Source of the DNA: an uncultured Allorhizobium sp.
Lineage (GTDB): Bacteria > Pseudomonadota > Alphaproteobacteria > Rhizobiales > Rhizobiaceae
DNA: 64,000 nucleotides
NCBI GenBank assembly: GCA_958439205.1
Contig: OY288189.1
Location: forward strand, 1,151,001-1,215,000
Reading direction: 5' to 3'
This document shows positions 8,787 through 16,622 of this stretch, one piece after another. The position numbers were made by a program, and so were the translations under genes. The notes beneath the pieces were generated by a model. That model was not told where the DNA came from. It saw only the letters and a program-made list of their open reading frames with translations, and made no database searches. The first letter of the stretch is position 1. Each line of letters begins with the position of its first letter.

Positions 8787-9731
8787 TTGAAGCACTTTTT
8801 CCTGGCATCTTTTCTTGCAGGCGCCCTGGCCCTTCCGGCCGTTGCTGCCGACTACACGATCATGGCTCCGGCAGCGCCTGGCGGCGGCTGGGACCAGACG
8901 GCCCGCTCGCTGCAGGCCGTCATGCAGTCTGAAGGTATCTCCGGCAATGTTCAGGTCGTGAACGTACCGGGCGCCGGTGGCACCATCGGTCTCGCCCAGT
9001 TCGCCAGCCAGCAGAAGGGCAATGCGAACGCCCTGATCGTCGGCGGCTACGTCATGGTTGGCGCTATCCTCACCAACCAGTCGCCGGTTACGCTGGCTGA
9101 CGTTACGCCGATCGCGCGCCTGACCGGTGAATACGAAGCCATCGTCGTTCCTGCCAATTCCGAGATCCAGAACATCGGCCAGCTCGTTGAAAAGCTGAAG
9201 GCTGATCCGGGTTCGGTTTCCTGGGCTGGTGGCTCGGCAGGCGGCACCGATCATATCGGCGCAGGCCTGATCGCCAAGGCTGCCGGCGTTGATCCGACCA
9301 AGATCAACTACATCGCCTATTCTGGCGGCGGTGAAGCACTTGCCGCCATCCTCGGCGGCCAGGTTACCGTCGGCATCTCCAGCTATGGCGAATTCCAGGC
9401 ACAGGTTGCTGCCGGCACGCTCCGTCTGCTCGCTGTCTCCAGCGCCGAACGTATCGCCGGTGCAGATGCCCCGACGCTGAAGGAAAGCGGCCTTGATGTC
9501 GTGCTGCAGAACTGGCGCATGGTTGCCGCTGCTCCTGGCCTGACCGACGAGCAGAAGGCTGCTGTGACGGCTGACGTCGAAAAGCTTGCGAAGTCTGCCG
9601 GCTGGCAGGAAACGCTGAAGACCAAGAACTGGCAGGACACCTATCTCGTTGGTGCGGCCTTCGAAGAGCAGCTCGCCAAGGATATCGCTGCTACTGAAGC
9701 GATCCTCAAAGACATCGGTCTCGTGAAATGA
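8787..9731 (+). CDS. tctC: TctC-type extracytoplasmic solute-binding protein
   Basis: A 314-residue periplasmic binding protein of the tripartite tricarboxylate transporter (TTT) family. The first 21 residues (MKHFFLASFLAGALALPAVAA) form a signal peptide cleaved near AVAA-DY. The mature part starts YTIMAPAAPGGGWDQTARSL, the classic TctC ligand loop, and later has NVPGAGGTIGLAQ. The start is a TTG at 8787 with GGTGGAGG six to thirteen bases upstream. Its stop overlaps the ATG of tctB by four bases. Genes of this family bind di- or tricarboxylates (citrate, tartrate and others) and deliver them to TctAB; the exact ligand is unknown. Confidence 0.9.
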   Translation: MKHFFLASFLAGALALPAVAADYTIMAPAAPGGGWDQTARSLQAVMQSEGISGNVQVVNVPGAGGTIGLAQFASQQKGNANALIVGGYVMVGAILTNQSPVTLADVTPIARLTGEYEAIVVPANSEIQNIGQLVEKLKADPGSVSWAGGSAGGTDHIGAGLIAKAAGVDPTKINYIAYSGGGEALAAILGGQVTVGISSYGEFQAQVAAGTLRLLAVSSAERIAGADAPTLKESGLDVVLQNWRMVAAAPGLTDEQKAAVTADVEKLAKSAGWQETLKTKNWQDTYLVGAAFEEQLAKDIAATEAILKDIGLVK

Positions 9732-10222
9732 GCATGGAAGAGCACTCTTCCGGACAACGCACGCGCCGCCCTGATTGGGCGGCGCTGGCCATCGCGCTGG
9801 TCATGTTCGCGATTGCCGGCCTGATCTTCTACGATGTCGCTCGTCTGCAAGGCGGAAACCTCTATTCCGGTATTGGTCCAGCAACTGTGCCGAAGGGCAT
9901 CGCCATCGGTCTGATCGTGCTCGGCATCTGGACGGTCTTCGCTGCGCTGCGCCGCGACTTTCCTGAGCGGGAGCACCAGGAGCTTCCCCCTGTCTTGTTC
10001 ATCGTCGCGGGACTTGCCGCGCAGATGCTGCTTTTGAAGACCGCCGGTTTCTCGATTGCCACCGGTATTCTGTTCGCCATGACCGCTGCCGGATTCGGCA
10101 AGAGAAAGTTCTGGATTTCGCTGCCTGCGGGCATCGCACTCTCCTTCGCCGTGTGGATCATTTTCGCGCGCTTCCTGCAACTGTCCTTGCCGGCGGGTCC
10201 ACTCGAGCGGCTGTTCTTCTGA
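9728..10222 (+). CDS. tctB: TctB small membrane subunit of TTT transporter
   Basis: A 164-residue protein with four hydrophobic helices: about 19-38, 55-75, 88-108 and 120-150. The arrangement fits the poorly conserved TctB subunit. The reading frame starts with ATGA overlapping the tctC stop, and its own stop is 10 bases before tctA, so the three subunits are co-translated. TctB is needed together with TctA for sodium-coupled uptake. Confidence 0.85.
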   Translation: MSMEEHSSGQRTRRPDWAALAIALVMFAIAGLIFYDVARLQGGNLYSGIGPATVPKGIAIGLIVLGIWTVFAALRRDFPEREHQELPPVLFIVAGLAAQMLLLKTAGFSIATGILFAMTAAGFGKRKFWISLPAGIALSFAVWIIFARFLQLSLPAGPLERLFF

Positions 10223-10232
10223 GGGGAACCCC

Positions 10233-11750
10233 GTGAATACGTTTGATTTCCTTCTCCAGGGGCTGGCGATCGCCGCTCAGCCGATCAACCTGTTCTACGC
10301 GCTGATCGGCGTCACGCTCGGCACGCTCGTCGGCGTGCTGCCGGGTATCGGTCCGGCGCTCACCGTTGCGCTTCTGTTGCCCGTCACGTACCAACTCGAT
10401 CCTGCCGGCTCGCTGATCATGTTCGCCGGCATCTACTACGGCGGCATGTATGGCGGCTCGACGACGTCGATCCTGCTGAATACGCCGGGCGAGAGCGCCT
10501 CGATCGTTACGGCCCTCGAGGGCAACAAGATGGCCCGGGCCGGACGCGGGGGGCCTGCGCTTGCCACTGCCGCCATCGGCTCCTTCGTCGCGGGTCTGCT
10601 GGCGACGATCTCGCTTGCCTTCATTGCTCCGTTTGTCGTCAAATTCGCGCTTTCCTTCGGCCCGCGTGAATATTTCGCGCTCATGGTGCTGGCGTTCGTG
10701 ACTGTCTCGGCAGCATTTGGCGATTCCACGCTGCGCGGTCTGACTGCGCTCTTCATCGGTCTGGCATTTTCGATCGTCGGCATCGACCAGCTCACGGGCC
10801 AGACCCGCCTGAGCTTCGGCGTGCCGGATCTGCTGGACGGCCTCGAAGTGACGACCCTTGCGGTTGCGATGTTCGCCATCGGTGAGACGCTTTATGTGGC
10901 CGCACAAGGTGCTCGGGCACCCGAAAAGGTCGAGGCCGTGCGCGGTTCGCTTTGGATGAACAAATCCGACTGGAAGCGTTCCTGGAAACCCTGGCTGCGC
11001 GGCACGGCGATCGGGTTCCCGATCGGGGCCATGCCGGCCGGTGGCGCGGATGTCTCGAGCTTCCTGTCCTATTCGGCAGAGAAGAACTTCTCGAAGCATC
11101 CCGAGGAATTCGGTCACGGTGCCATCGAAGGTGTTGCCGGTCCGGAAGCCGCGAACAATGCGTCGGCTGCCGGCACGTTGGTGCCGCTGCTGACGCTCGG
11201 CCTGCCGACCACGGCCACGGCCGCGATCATGCTTGCCGGCTTCCAGCAGTTCGGCTTGCAGCCGGGACCGCTTCTGTTTGCGACCAATCCGCAGCTGGTC
11301 TGGGGTCTGATTGCTTCGCTTCTGATCGCCAACTTCATGCTGCTGGTGTTGAACCTGCCGCTGATCGGTCTGTGGGTCCGTCTGCTGACAATCCCGAAGC
11401 CCTGGCTCTATTCCGGCATCCTGGTCTTCGCGACGCTTGGCACGATCGGCGCCAATCCGTCGGTGTTCGAACTTGGCCTCCTGCTGACCTTCGGCGTGCT
11501 GGGCTACATCATGCGTGTCTTCGGCTATCCGATCGCGCCTGTGATCGTCGGCCTGATCCTCGGGCCCATGGCCGAGCAGCAGCTGCGTCGTGCACTGTCC
11601 ATCAGCCAGGGCGACGCAACCGTGCTCGTCACCTCGCCGATTGCTGCCATTCTGCTCGCGCTTGCAGCCATCGCGCTCTTCGTTCCGATGATCCTTCGGG
11701 CGCGGGGCAAGGGGCAGGTGCTGGCCCAGGTTGCGGGTAGTGAAGACTAA
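10233..11750 (+). CDS. tctA: TctA large permease subunit of TTT transporter
   Basis: A 505-residue integral membrane protein. The hallmark TctA motifs are present: [19 protein letters not shown] near the N-terminus, [19 protein letters not shown] at about residues 68-86, and the second repeat [20 protein letters not shown] at about 305-325. About 11-12 helices are expected. The initiation codon is a GTG (10233) preceded by GAGGGGA. It ends the operon; a hairpin lies 18 bases after the stop. Confidence 0.92.
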   Translation: MNTFDFLLQGLAIAAQPINLFYALIGVTLGTLVGVLPGIGPALTVALLLPVTYQLDPAGSLIMFAGIYYGGMYGGSTTSILLNTPGESASIVTALEGNKMARAGRGGPALATAAIGSFVAGLLATISLAFIAPFVVKFALSFGPREYFALMVLAFVTVSAAFGDSTLRGLTALFIGLAFSIVGIDQLTGQTRLSFGVPDLLDGLEVTTLAVAMFAIGETLYVAAQGARAPEKVEAVRGSLWMNKSDWKRSWKPWLRGTAIGFPIGAMPAGGADVSSFLSYSAEKNFSKHPEEFGHGAIEGVAGPEAANNASAAGTLVPLLTLGLPTTATAAIMLAGFQQFGLQPGPLLFATNPQLVWGLIASLLIANFMLLVLNLPLIGLWVRLLTIPKPWLYSGILVFATLGTIGANPSVFELGLLLTFGVLGYIMRVFGYPIAPVIVGLILGPMAEQQLRRALSISQGDATVLVTSPIAAILLALAAIALFVPMILRARGKGQVLAQVAGSED

Positions 11751-11767
11751 AGCCTAAATTACCATGT

Positions 11768-11804
11768 GCCGATGCAGGATCTGATTAACTCGGCCTGCAT
11801 CGGC
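11768..11804 (+). terminator. Hairpin after tctA
   Basis: GCCGATGCAGG and CCTGCATCGGC form a perfect 11-bp stem with a 15-base loop. No T-run follows, so it is a weak candidate for intrinsic termination and may instead protect the 3' end of the tctCBA transcript. Confidence 0.45.
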
Positions 11805-11891
11805 TGCATGGCTGGCGTGACTTTCCGTCCATTGTAATTTGACCGTCGGAGTATCATCTTCTGCTTGCAAACGAAGAAAGCGAGCAAAGAA

Positions 11892-12056
11892 ATGTCTAGC
11901 CTCCGCAAGTCCATCCAGCAGGGTTTCCTCGGTCGTGCGATCGCCGTTATCGGCGCAGCAAGCTCCGCAGCGGCCGCTGTCGAGGGACATCGTCGTCCGA
12001 AGGATCATCACCTGAAGACGCTCGGTATCAACCCGGCCGATTTCCCGCGCTACTGA
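11892..12056 (+). CDS. Small basic hypothetical protein, 54 residues
   Basis: Begins MSSLRKSIQQGFLGRAIAVI, followed by an Ala-rich stretch (SSAAAAVEG) and ends LGINPADFPRY. It resembles the short, basic DUF1127-like proteins of alphaproteobacteria in size and in the ending, but the match is not firm. It is supported by its own downstream terminator and by a purine-rich AAAGAA before the ATG. Upstream in-frame ATG at 11865 would add nine residues. Function unknown. Confidence 0.6.
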   Translation: MSSLRKSIQQGFLGRAIAVIGAASSAAAAVEGHRRPKDHHLKTLGINPADFPRY

Positions 12057-12132
12057 TCCCGATAGAAATGATGACGGGCACTCATGGAGTGCCCGGATAG
12101 CTGGCCTCAAGGCCGGTTTGACAAGACAACAC

Positions 12133-12162
12133 GAGCGCTCATTTCGGGCGCTCTTTTTGTTT
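12133..12162 (+). terminator. Rho-independent terminator
   Basis: GAGCGC and GCGCTC arms with a nine-base loop, followed directly by TTTTTGTTT. It ends the transcript of the small gene at 11892. A second perfect hairpin, GGGCACTC-ATG-GAGTGCCC, lies just upstream at about 12076-12094 without a T-run. Confidence 0.8.
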
Positions 12163-12199
12163 CAGCAAGACAGGCGACCATCCCGCCCCTCGCTGAGCT

Positions 12200-14074
12200 T
12201 CACTTGCTTAGTCGATCCGTCGCCGCCGTCAGGGCGATGTTGACCCCACCGGGAAGCCATTCGAAGTCGATGCTGCCGCCGAGCTGATGGGTCGCGCTAG
12301 TGCGCGCCAGCTTGCTGCCGAAGCCTTCCTGCTTCGGTGCTCTTATCTCCGAACGTGACACCGTTTCCCGCCATTCCAGGCTGAGCGATGAATCTTCCAT
12401 ATGCCAGCTCACGTCGAGGCGGCCGACGGGTTCGCGGAACGGGCCGTATTTTGCGGCGTTCGTCGCAAGCTCGTGAAAAATCAAAGCGAAGCTGGTCGAA
12501 GCATTCGGTCCGAGCCTGAGCTCAGGCCCAGTCAGTGATACTTGGCTCTGTCTATCGGACAGATGTGGCGAGAGGATTTCTTCCAGAAGCGCATGGAAGC
12601 CTACCGATTCCGTGCCATGCAGCCCGTGGGTGATGGCTGGCTGGATCAGATGATGCGCCTTTGCCAGCGCCTGCAGGCGCCCATGCAGCGCTTCCGCCAT
12701 CGCGCCGACAGAGGCGGAGGAACGGGCCGTCATGTTGACCATGCCGGCGGTGATGGCAAAGAGGTTCTTGACCCGGTGGTTGAGCTCGCTCAACAGGAGC
12801 TGGCGGGCCTCTTCGGCCACCTTGAGATCGTGGATGTCTGTGCAGGTGCCATACCAGCGGATGATCTCGCCGCTCTCGTCACGCACGCACTGGGCGCGCC
12901 CGATGACCCATCGGTAGTTGCCTGATCGATGCCGGAGCCGATACTCCACGTGGTAAGGCTCACCCCTTGAAAGGCTGTCCTGCCAACAGGCCCAGGCTTC
13001 GGCCCGGTCATCCGGGTGAAACACCCTCTCCCAATCCGTCCCGTCGGTGACGCCTTCCGGAACGCCTGTGTATTCGTACCAACGCTGGTTGAAGTAGTCG
13101 TGATACCCATCAGGTCGTGTCGACCAGATCATCTGGTCGATGGAATTGACGATCGCCTCGAAACGCTGCTCGCTCTCCAGCAGAGCGGCCATGGCGGTGG
13201 TTGCCTCGGTCACATCCGAGGCCTGGATGAATATGCCGGCGCTCTGTCCTTCCTGGTCCGTAATGGGCTGGAAAACGAAGTCTACGTAGCGCAGTTGCCG
13301 CTCGCCATTCGGAGTTATGAACTCGACAGCCACTGCGGTTCCCTTGTAGGGCTCGTTGGACAGGTAGACCGTGTCCAGAAGTCCCACAAATCCCTGATCT
13401 TCCACCTCGGGCAGGGCCGCCGCCACGGGCTTCCCGACCAGATCAGAGCGCTGGACCAGGGCCTCATAGGCCGGATTTGCCAGCTTGAAGATGTGCGACG
13501 GTCCTTCCGTAATGGCGATTGCTGCGGGTGCTTGCGCGAAGAGGCGCCCGAGTCGGTTGATCTCTTCCTGTGCTTGCCGGCGTGCCAGCACTGCAGCCGT
13601 TGTCTCGTTGCCCTGATTGTAGACGCCGACGATATTGCCATGCTCGTCGCGGATGCTCGAGAGGCTGTAGTTCCAGTAGCCTTCCGTCGGAACACCGTTG
13701 CGGTCCATTACCAGCAGCTGGTCGTAGGTGGTCACACCCTCGCCGGTGGCCATCACCTGATGAAATTGCGGTCCGACGACGTCCCAGATGTCCGACCATA
13801 CTTCAGCTGCCGGTCGCCCGAGTGCCCAAGGGTGTCGTTCGCCTGGGATATGAGACCAGCTGTCATTGTACAGCAAGCGAAGCTCAGGTCCCCAGTAAAT
13901 GGCGGTCGGGAAGCTGGAATTCAGGCAAATGGAAACAGCCGAGCGGAGTGCCGCCGGCCAAGTCTCGATGGGGCCGAGGCCATCTGACCAATCGCGTTCA
14001 AGGATAAGGTCGGCCATGAAGCCGCCATTCTTCAGGAAACCGGGCCTTGCGTTCTGGTGCTCGTCGATCGACAT
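12200..14074 (-). CDS. HWE-family sensor histidine kinase with multiple PAS domains
   Basis: A 624-residue cytosolic kinase. Three PAS-type segments can be seen: an N-terminal one (about 20-150, with SSFPTAIYWGPELRLLYND), a second (about 165-295) and a third (about 305-420, ending in a PAC-like YRWVIGRAQCVRDESG). The kinase core has the HWE signatures: ELNHRVKNLFAI with the phosphoacceptor His, FHELATNAAKYG in the N-box and a W-x-E motif (LEWRE). The ATG at 14074 is preferred; a TTG immediately before it is possible. No membrane segment, so it senses a cytosolic signal. It is divergent from the LOV kinase, with about 210 bases between. Confidence 0.9.
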   Translation of the reverse strand: MSIDEHQNARPGFLKNGGFMADLILERDWSDGLGPIETWPAALRSAVSICLNSSFPTAIYWGPELRLLYNDSWSHIPGERHPWALGRPAAEVWSDIWDVVGPQFHQVMATGEGVTTYDQLLVMDRNGVPTEGYWNYSLSSIRDEHGNIVGVYNQGNETTAAVLARRQAQEEINRLGRLFAQAPAAIAITEGPSHIFKLANPAYEALVQRSDLVGKPVAAALPEVEDQGFVGLLDTVYLSNEPYKGTAVAVEFITPNGERQLRYVDFVFQPITDQEGQSAGIFIQASDVTEATTAMAALLESEQRFEAIVNSIDQMIWSTRPDGYHDYFNQRWYEYTGVPEGVTDGTDWERVFHPDDRAEAWACWQDSLSRGEPYHVEYRLRHRSGNYRWVIGRAQCVRDESGEIIRWYGTCTDIHDLKVAEEARQLLLSELNHRVKNLFAITAGMVNMTARSSASVGAMAEALHGRLQALAKAHHLIQPAITHGLHGTESVGFHALLEEILSPHLSDRQSQVSLTGPELRLGPNASTSFALIFHELATNAAKYGPFREPVGRLDVSWHMEDSSLSLEWRETVSRSEIRAPKQEGFGSKLARTSATHQLGGSIDFEWLPGGVNIALTAATDRLSK

Positions 14075-14181
14075 CAATGCTGCTGCCTTGAGCTGCGCGT
14101 TTTAGGCTCTTACTAGTCAGATAGGCTAAACGCCTTTGCATGTCTATTGTCTCGCTTCGCCCCGATTTGGGGGAGGGGCGC

Positions 14182-14209
14182 TTGGAGGTCAAATTTTTGA
14201 CCCCTCCAA
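14182..14209 (+). promoter_or_regulatory. Long bulged hairpin in the HWE/LOV intergenic region
   Basis: TTGGAGG pairs with CCTCCAA and TCAAA with TTTGA, giving 12 paired bases with a two-base bulge, followed by AATTTTGTTCT. It lies 77 bases before the LOV kinase start. It could be an attenuator-like terminator or a binding site; the sequence does not decide. Confidence 0.4.
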
Positions 14210-14285
14210 AATTTTGTTCTGGCGGCGGAACTTTTCCAAGAATGCGTCATTGTGTTGAGCAGCCTGCTTCAGGACGATGGTGTGA

Positions 14286-15413
14286 ATGTCTGATCAAAAT
14301 TCCTCGCGGCGCGACGCACGGGACGCCGGCGACCGTCTCTTAGCTTCCCATCCCTCGGAAGATCCCTTTGCCGCGGCCTTCAAGGCGACGCGCATGCCGA
14401 TGCTGATCACGGATCCGCAGCAACATGACAACCCAATTATCTTTTGCAATCAGGCCTTTGCTACACTGACAGGCTACAGCGTTGACGAACTCGTCGGACG
14501 CAACTGCCGACTCCTGCAAGGGCCAGAGACCGATCGCCAAGCAATCGCCGAGTTGCGCGACGCTATTGCGGCTGAACGCGATATCTCCATCGACATTCTC
14601 AATTACCGCAAGGATGGTAGCTCTTTCTGGAACGCGCTTTTTGTCAGCCCGGTCCGCGATGCTGCGGGTGACGTCATCTACTTCTTTGCCTCTCAGCTCG
14701 ATTTCACGACGATCAAGAGCAAGGAGCAGGAACTTGCCGAGGCGCGCAAGTCAGCGGAACGTGAAGTTGCGCGCCGTACAAGCGACCTGTCGGATGCGCT
14801 CAAGGCGCAGACACTTCTTGTCCATGAAGTCGACCATCGGGTGAAGAACAATCTCCTGACGATCGCTTCGATCGTGAAGCTTCAGGCGCGGATGTCCGAA
14901 ACCGACCTTGTGAAGCGGACACTGTTTTCCGTGCTCAACCGCGTTGAGGCTCTGAGCACCGTACAACGGAAGCTCTTTACGAGTGCCGATCTCGGGCGCT
15001 TCGACGTTTCGGATTTCGCCAAGGATCTGATCGAGGATCTCGTGGGGGCCCTGAAACGGGACGATATCCGCGTGATCGTCGATATCTCTCCCGTTTTCGT
15101 TCCGGCGGTAAAGGCGTCCGCGCTCGCTCTGATCATCAACGAGCTTGTGCTGGATGCCGTCCGTCGCGGGTTGAGCGACGGCGGCGGCGACATTCATTTG
15201 CAGGTCAAACGGACCAATGGACATTTCCTGATCCGGGTCACCGATACGACCACGCCGGTCTCCGTCAATCCCGAAGAGGAGGCTTTCGGCAAACTGATGC
15301 TTGAGACCTGCGCGAAGCAGCTCGGCGCCAAGATCAAGCGCGAAATTGATGGCCACCGGACTGACGTTTTGGTCACGATGCTGGTTGAAGAAACGAAGGA
15401 TGCGGACGATTGA
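14286..15413 (+). CDS. LOV-domain blue-light histidine kinase
   Basis: A 375-residue cytosolic photoreceptor kinase. The N-terminal LOV domain (about 25-135) contains GRNCRLLQGPETD with the flavin-adduct cysteine at residue 74, plus NYRKDGSSFWN, which contributes FMN contacts. A helical linker (about 145-175) leads to a HisKA_2 core with VHEVDHRVKNNLLTIASI, phosphoacceptor His184. The ATPase part is atypical: INELVLDAVRRG replaces the usual N-box. By family (Brucella LOV-HK, rhizobial R-LOV-HK) light drives FMN-Cys adduct formation and autophosphorylation. The stop overlaps the start of the response regulator gene, so the two are a signalling pair. Confidence 0.92.
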   Translation: MSDQNSSRRDARDAGDRLLASHPSEDPFAAAFKATRMPMLITDPQQHDNPIIFCNQAFATLTGYSVDELVGRNCRLLQGPETDRQAIAELRDAIAAERDISIDILNYRKDGSSFWNALFVSPVRDAAGDVIYFFASQLDFTTIKSKEQELAEARKSAEREVARRTSDLSDALKAQTLLVHEVDHRVKNNLLTIASIVKLQARMSETDLVKRTLFSVLNRVEALSTVQRKLFTSADLGRFDVSDFAKDLIEDLVGALKRDDIRVIVDISPVFVPAVKASALALIINELVLDAVRRGLSDGGGDIHLQVKRTNGHFLIRVTDTTTPVSVNPEEEAFGKLMLETCAKQLGAKIKREIDGHRTDVLVTMLVEETKDADD

Positions 15414-15808
15414 AAATCATGATTGTCGAGGATGAGGCGCTGCTTGCCCTCGAACTGGAGTTTGAGGTCGAGGCTGCCGGCCACGTCGTTGTCGGGACTG
15501 CGGCTTCGCGGAAGGCCGCCTTTGACATTCTCGAACAGAGCAAGCCCGACTTCGCCTTTGTGGATGTGCATCTGAGCGATGGCCCCACAGGCATCGACAT
15601 CGGTCGCCGCCTGGCCGAAAAGGACGTTCCCTTCGTCTTCGTCACCGGCAATATCAAGCGTATCCCCGAAGATTTCGTTGGGGCAATCGGCGCGATCGAG
15701 AAGCCTTATACGATGAACGGGCTACAGAACGCCCTGACCTATATCTCGGCAGCCGTTGCGGGTGGCGACAGCGTCACCCCTCCGCCGGGTCTCATTCTCG
15801 CAAGCTGA
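15410..15808 (+). CDS. Single-domain response regulator paired with LOV kinase
   Basis: A 132-residue CheY-like receiver with no output domain. The acidic pocket is MIVEDEALL, the phosphoacceptor Asp lies in FAFVDVHLSD, and the conserved Lys lies in IEKPYT. The first codon is probably TTG at 15410, overlapping the LOV kinase stop (TTGA); an ATG at 15419 is also possible. A stand-alone receiver next to a LOV kinase suggests a phosphorelay or phosphate sink, as with LovR in Caulobacter (known for that family, inferred here). Confidence 0.9.
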   Translation: MKIMIVEDEALLALELEFEVEAAGHVVVGTAASRKAAFDILEQSKPDFAFVDVHLSDGPTGIDIGRRLAEKDVPFVFVTGNIKRIPEDFVGAIGAIEKPYTMNGLQNALTYISAAVAGGDSVTPPPGLILAS

Positions 15809-15820
15809 TTTCCGCTGGCC

Positions 15821-16495
15821 TCAGAACGAGGCCAGCTCACACGGCTGCCTCGGGCCACCGCCATAGGGCTGATAGGTGTTGTCGGCGGGGCTGTAGGAGC
15901 GATAACGGGCCATGCAGCTTGTGATGTGATCGTCCTGCACCGAATAGCCGTCTGACGAGGACGGCTCGCTGCTCACCGTCATGACCTCTGCCTCACCTTC
16001 CCCGATCTCGGCTGGTGCCTCAACCTGATACGGCGACACACAATCTCGCAGCTCACCGTTGAAGCTGCGATAGGTGTTGTCGAGCGGTTCATAGGAACGG
16101 TAGCGCTGCGAACACCAGGCCGTGTGCTGTGGTGACAGGACGTCCAGGGATGCCTCCGACGGTTCGTCGTAAACCGCGCCGGTCGAAGTCAGATCAATTT
16201 CAGCGATCCTCGATCCCAGATCCTCCTGAGCCGAATTTGCCGCAGTTTCCTGAACCTGCGGTGCCGGTTCACTCATGACCACGTGGCTGGCATAACGCGG
16301 CGGCAGTCGTTCCAGGTTTTGGGCTGCACGATCGATGCGCACCGGTTCGGCTGTCCAGAGGTCCCGGATATCAAGGCCAGTGAATTGGTGTGTTTCTTCT
16401 TCAGGCGAAAGTGCGGCGGAGGCGATGACCACGCCGCCGATCACCATGCCTGCCGACAGGGCGGATGCGGCGAGCAGTTGCAGGACGGTTTTCAT
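15821..16495 (-). CDS. Secreted BA14K-like repeat protein
   Basis: A 224-residue protein with a hydrophobic N-terminus (MKTVLQLLAASALSAGMVI) typical of a signal peptide or anchor. Two related C-terminal motifs, CSQRYRSYEPLDNTYRSF (about 135-165) and CMARYRSYSPADNTYQPYGG (about 195-222), match the BA14K family pattern 'C..RYRSYdp.dnTY..y.G..r.C', first described in Brucella and found in rhizobial surface proteins. Each motif has a flanking second Cys, so a disulfide per repeat is likely. Start at 16495 is chosen for the GGAGAT five bases upstream; an ATG four codons earlier exists. It converges with the LOV response regulator. Confidence 0.75.
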   Translation of the reverse strand: MKTVLQLLAASALSAGMVIGGVVIASAALSPEEETHQFTGLDIRDLWTAEPVRIDRAAQNLERLPPRYASHVVMSEPAPQVQETAANSAQEDLGSRIAEIDLTSTGAVYDEPSEASLDVLSPQHTAWCSQRYRSYEPLDNTYRSFNGELRDCVSPYQVEAPAEIGEGEAEVMTVSSEPSSSDGYSVQDDHITSCMARYRSYSPADNTYQPYGGGPRQPCELASF

Positions 16496-16622
16496 CGGGA
16501 TCTCCATTTTCGTCAGGTGACAGAAGAATGAAGTTGTCCGAAGACGGTTCCCGATGAAGTTATTTTATCCCCTGATTTTGCAGTGGTATTTTGAAAGGCG
16601 ATGCATCCCTGCCGCCTTCCGG

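Noticed and set aside
14227..14256. GGAAC upstream of the LOV kinase as an EcfG promoter
   Set aside because: No GTT at a spacing of 16-18; the nearest is at 22 bases, too far.
16495..16550. GGAAC on the minus strand upstream of the BA14K-like gene as an EcfG promoter
   Set aside because: No GTT at the correct spacing after GGAAC.
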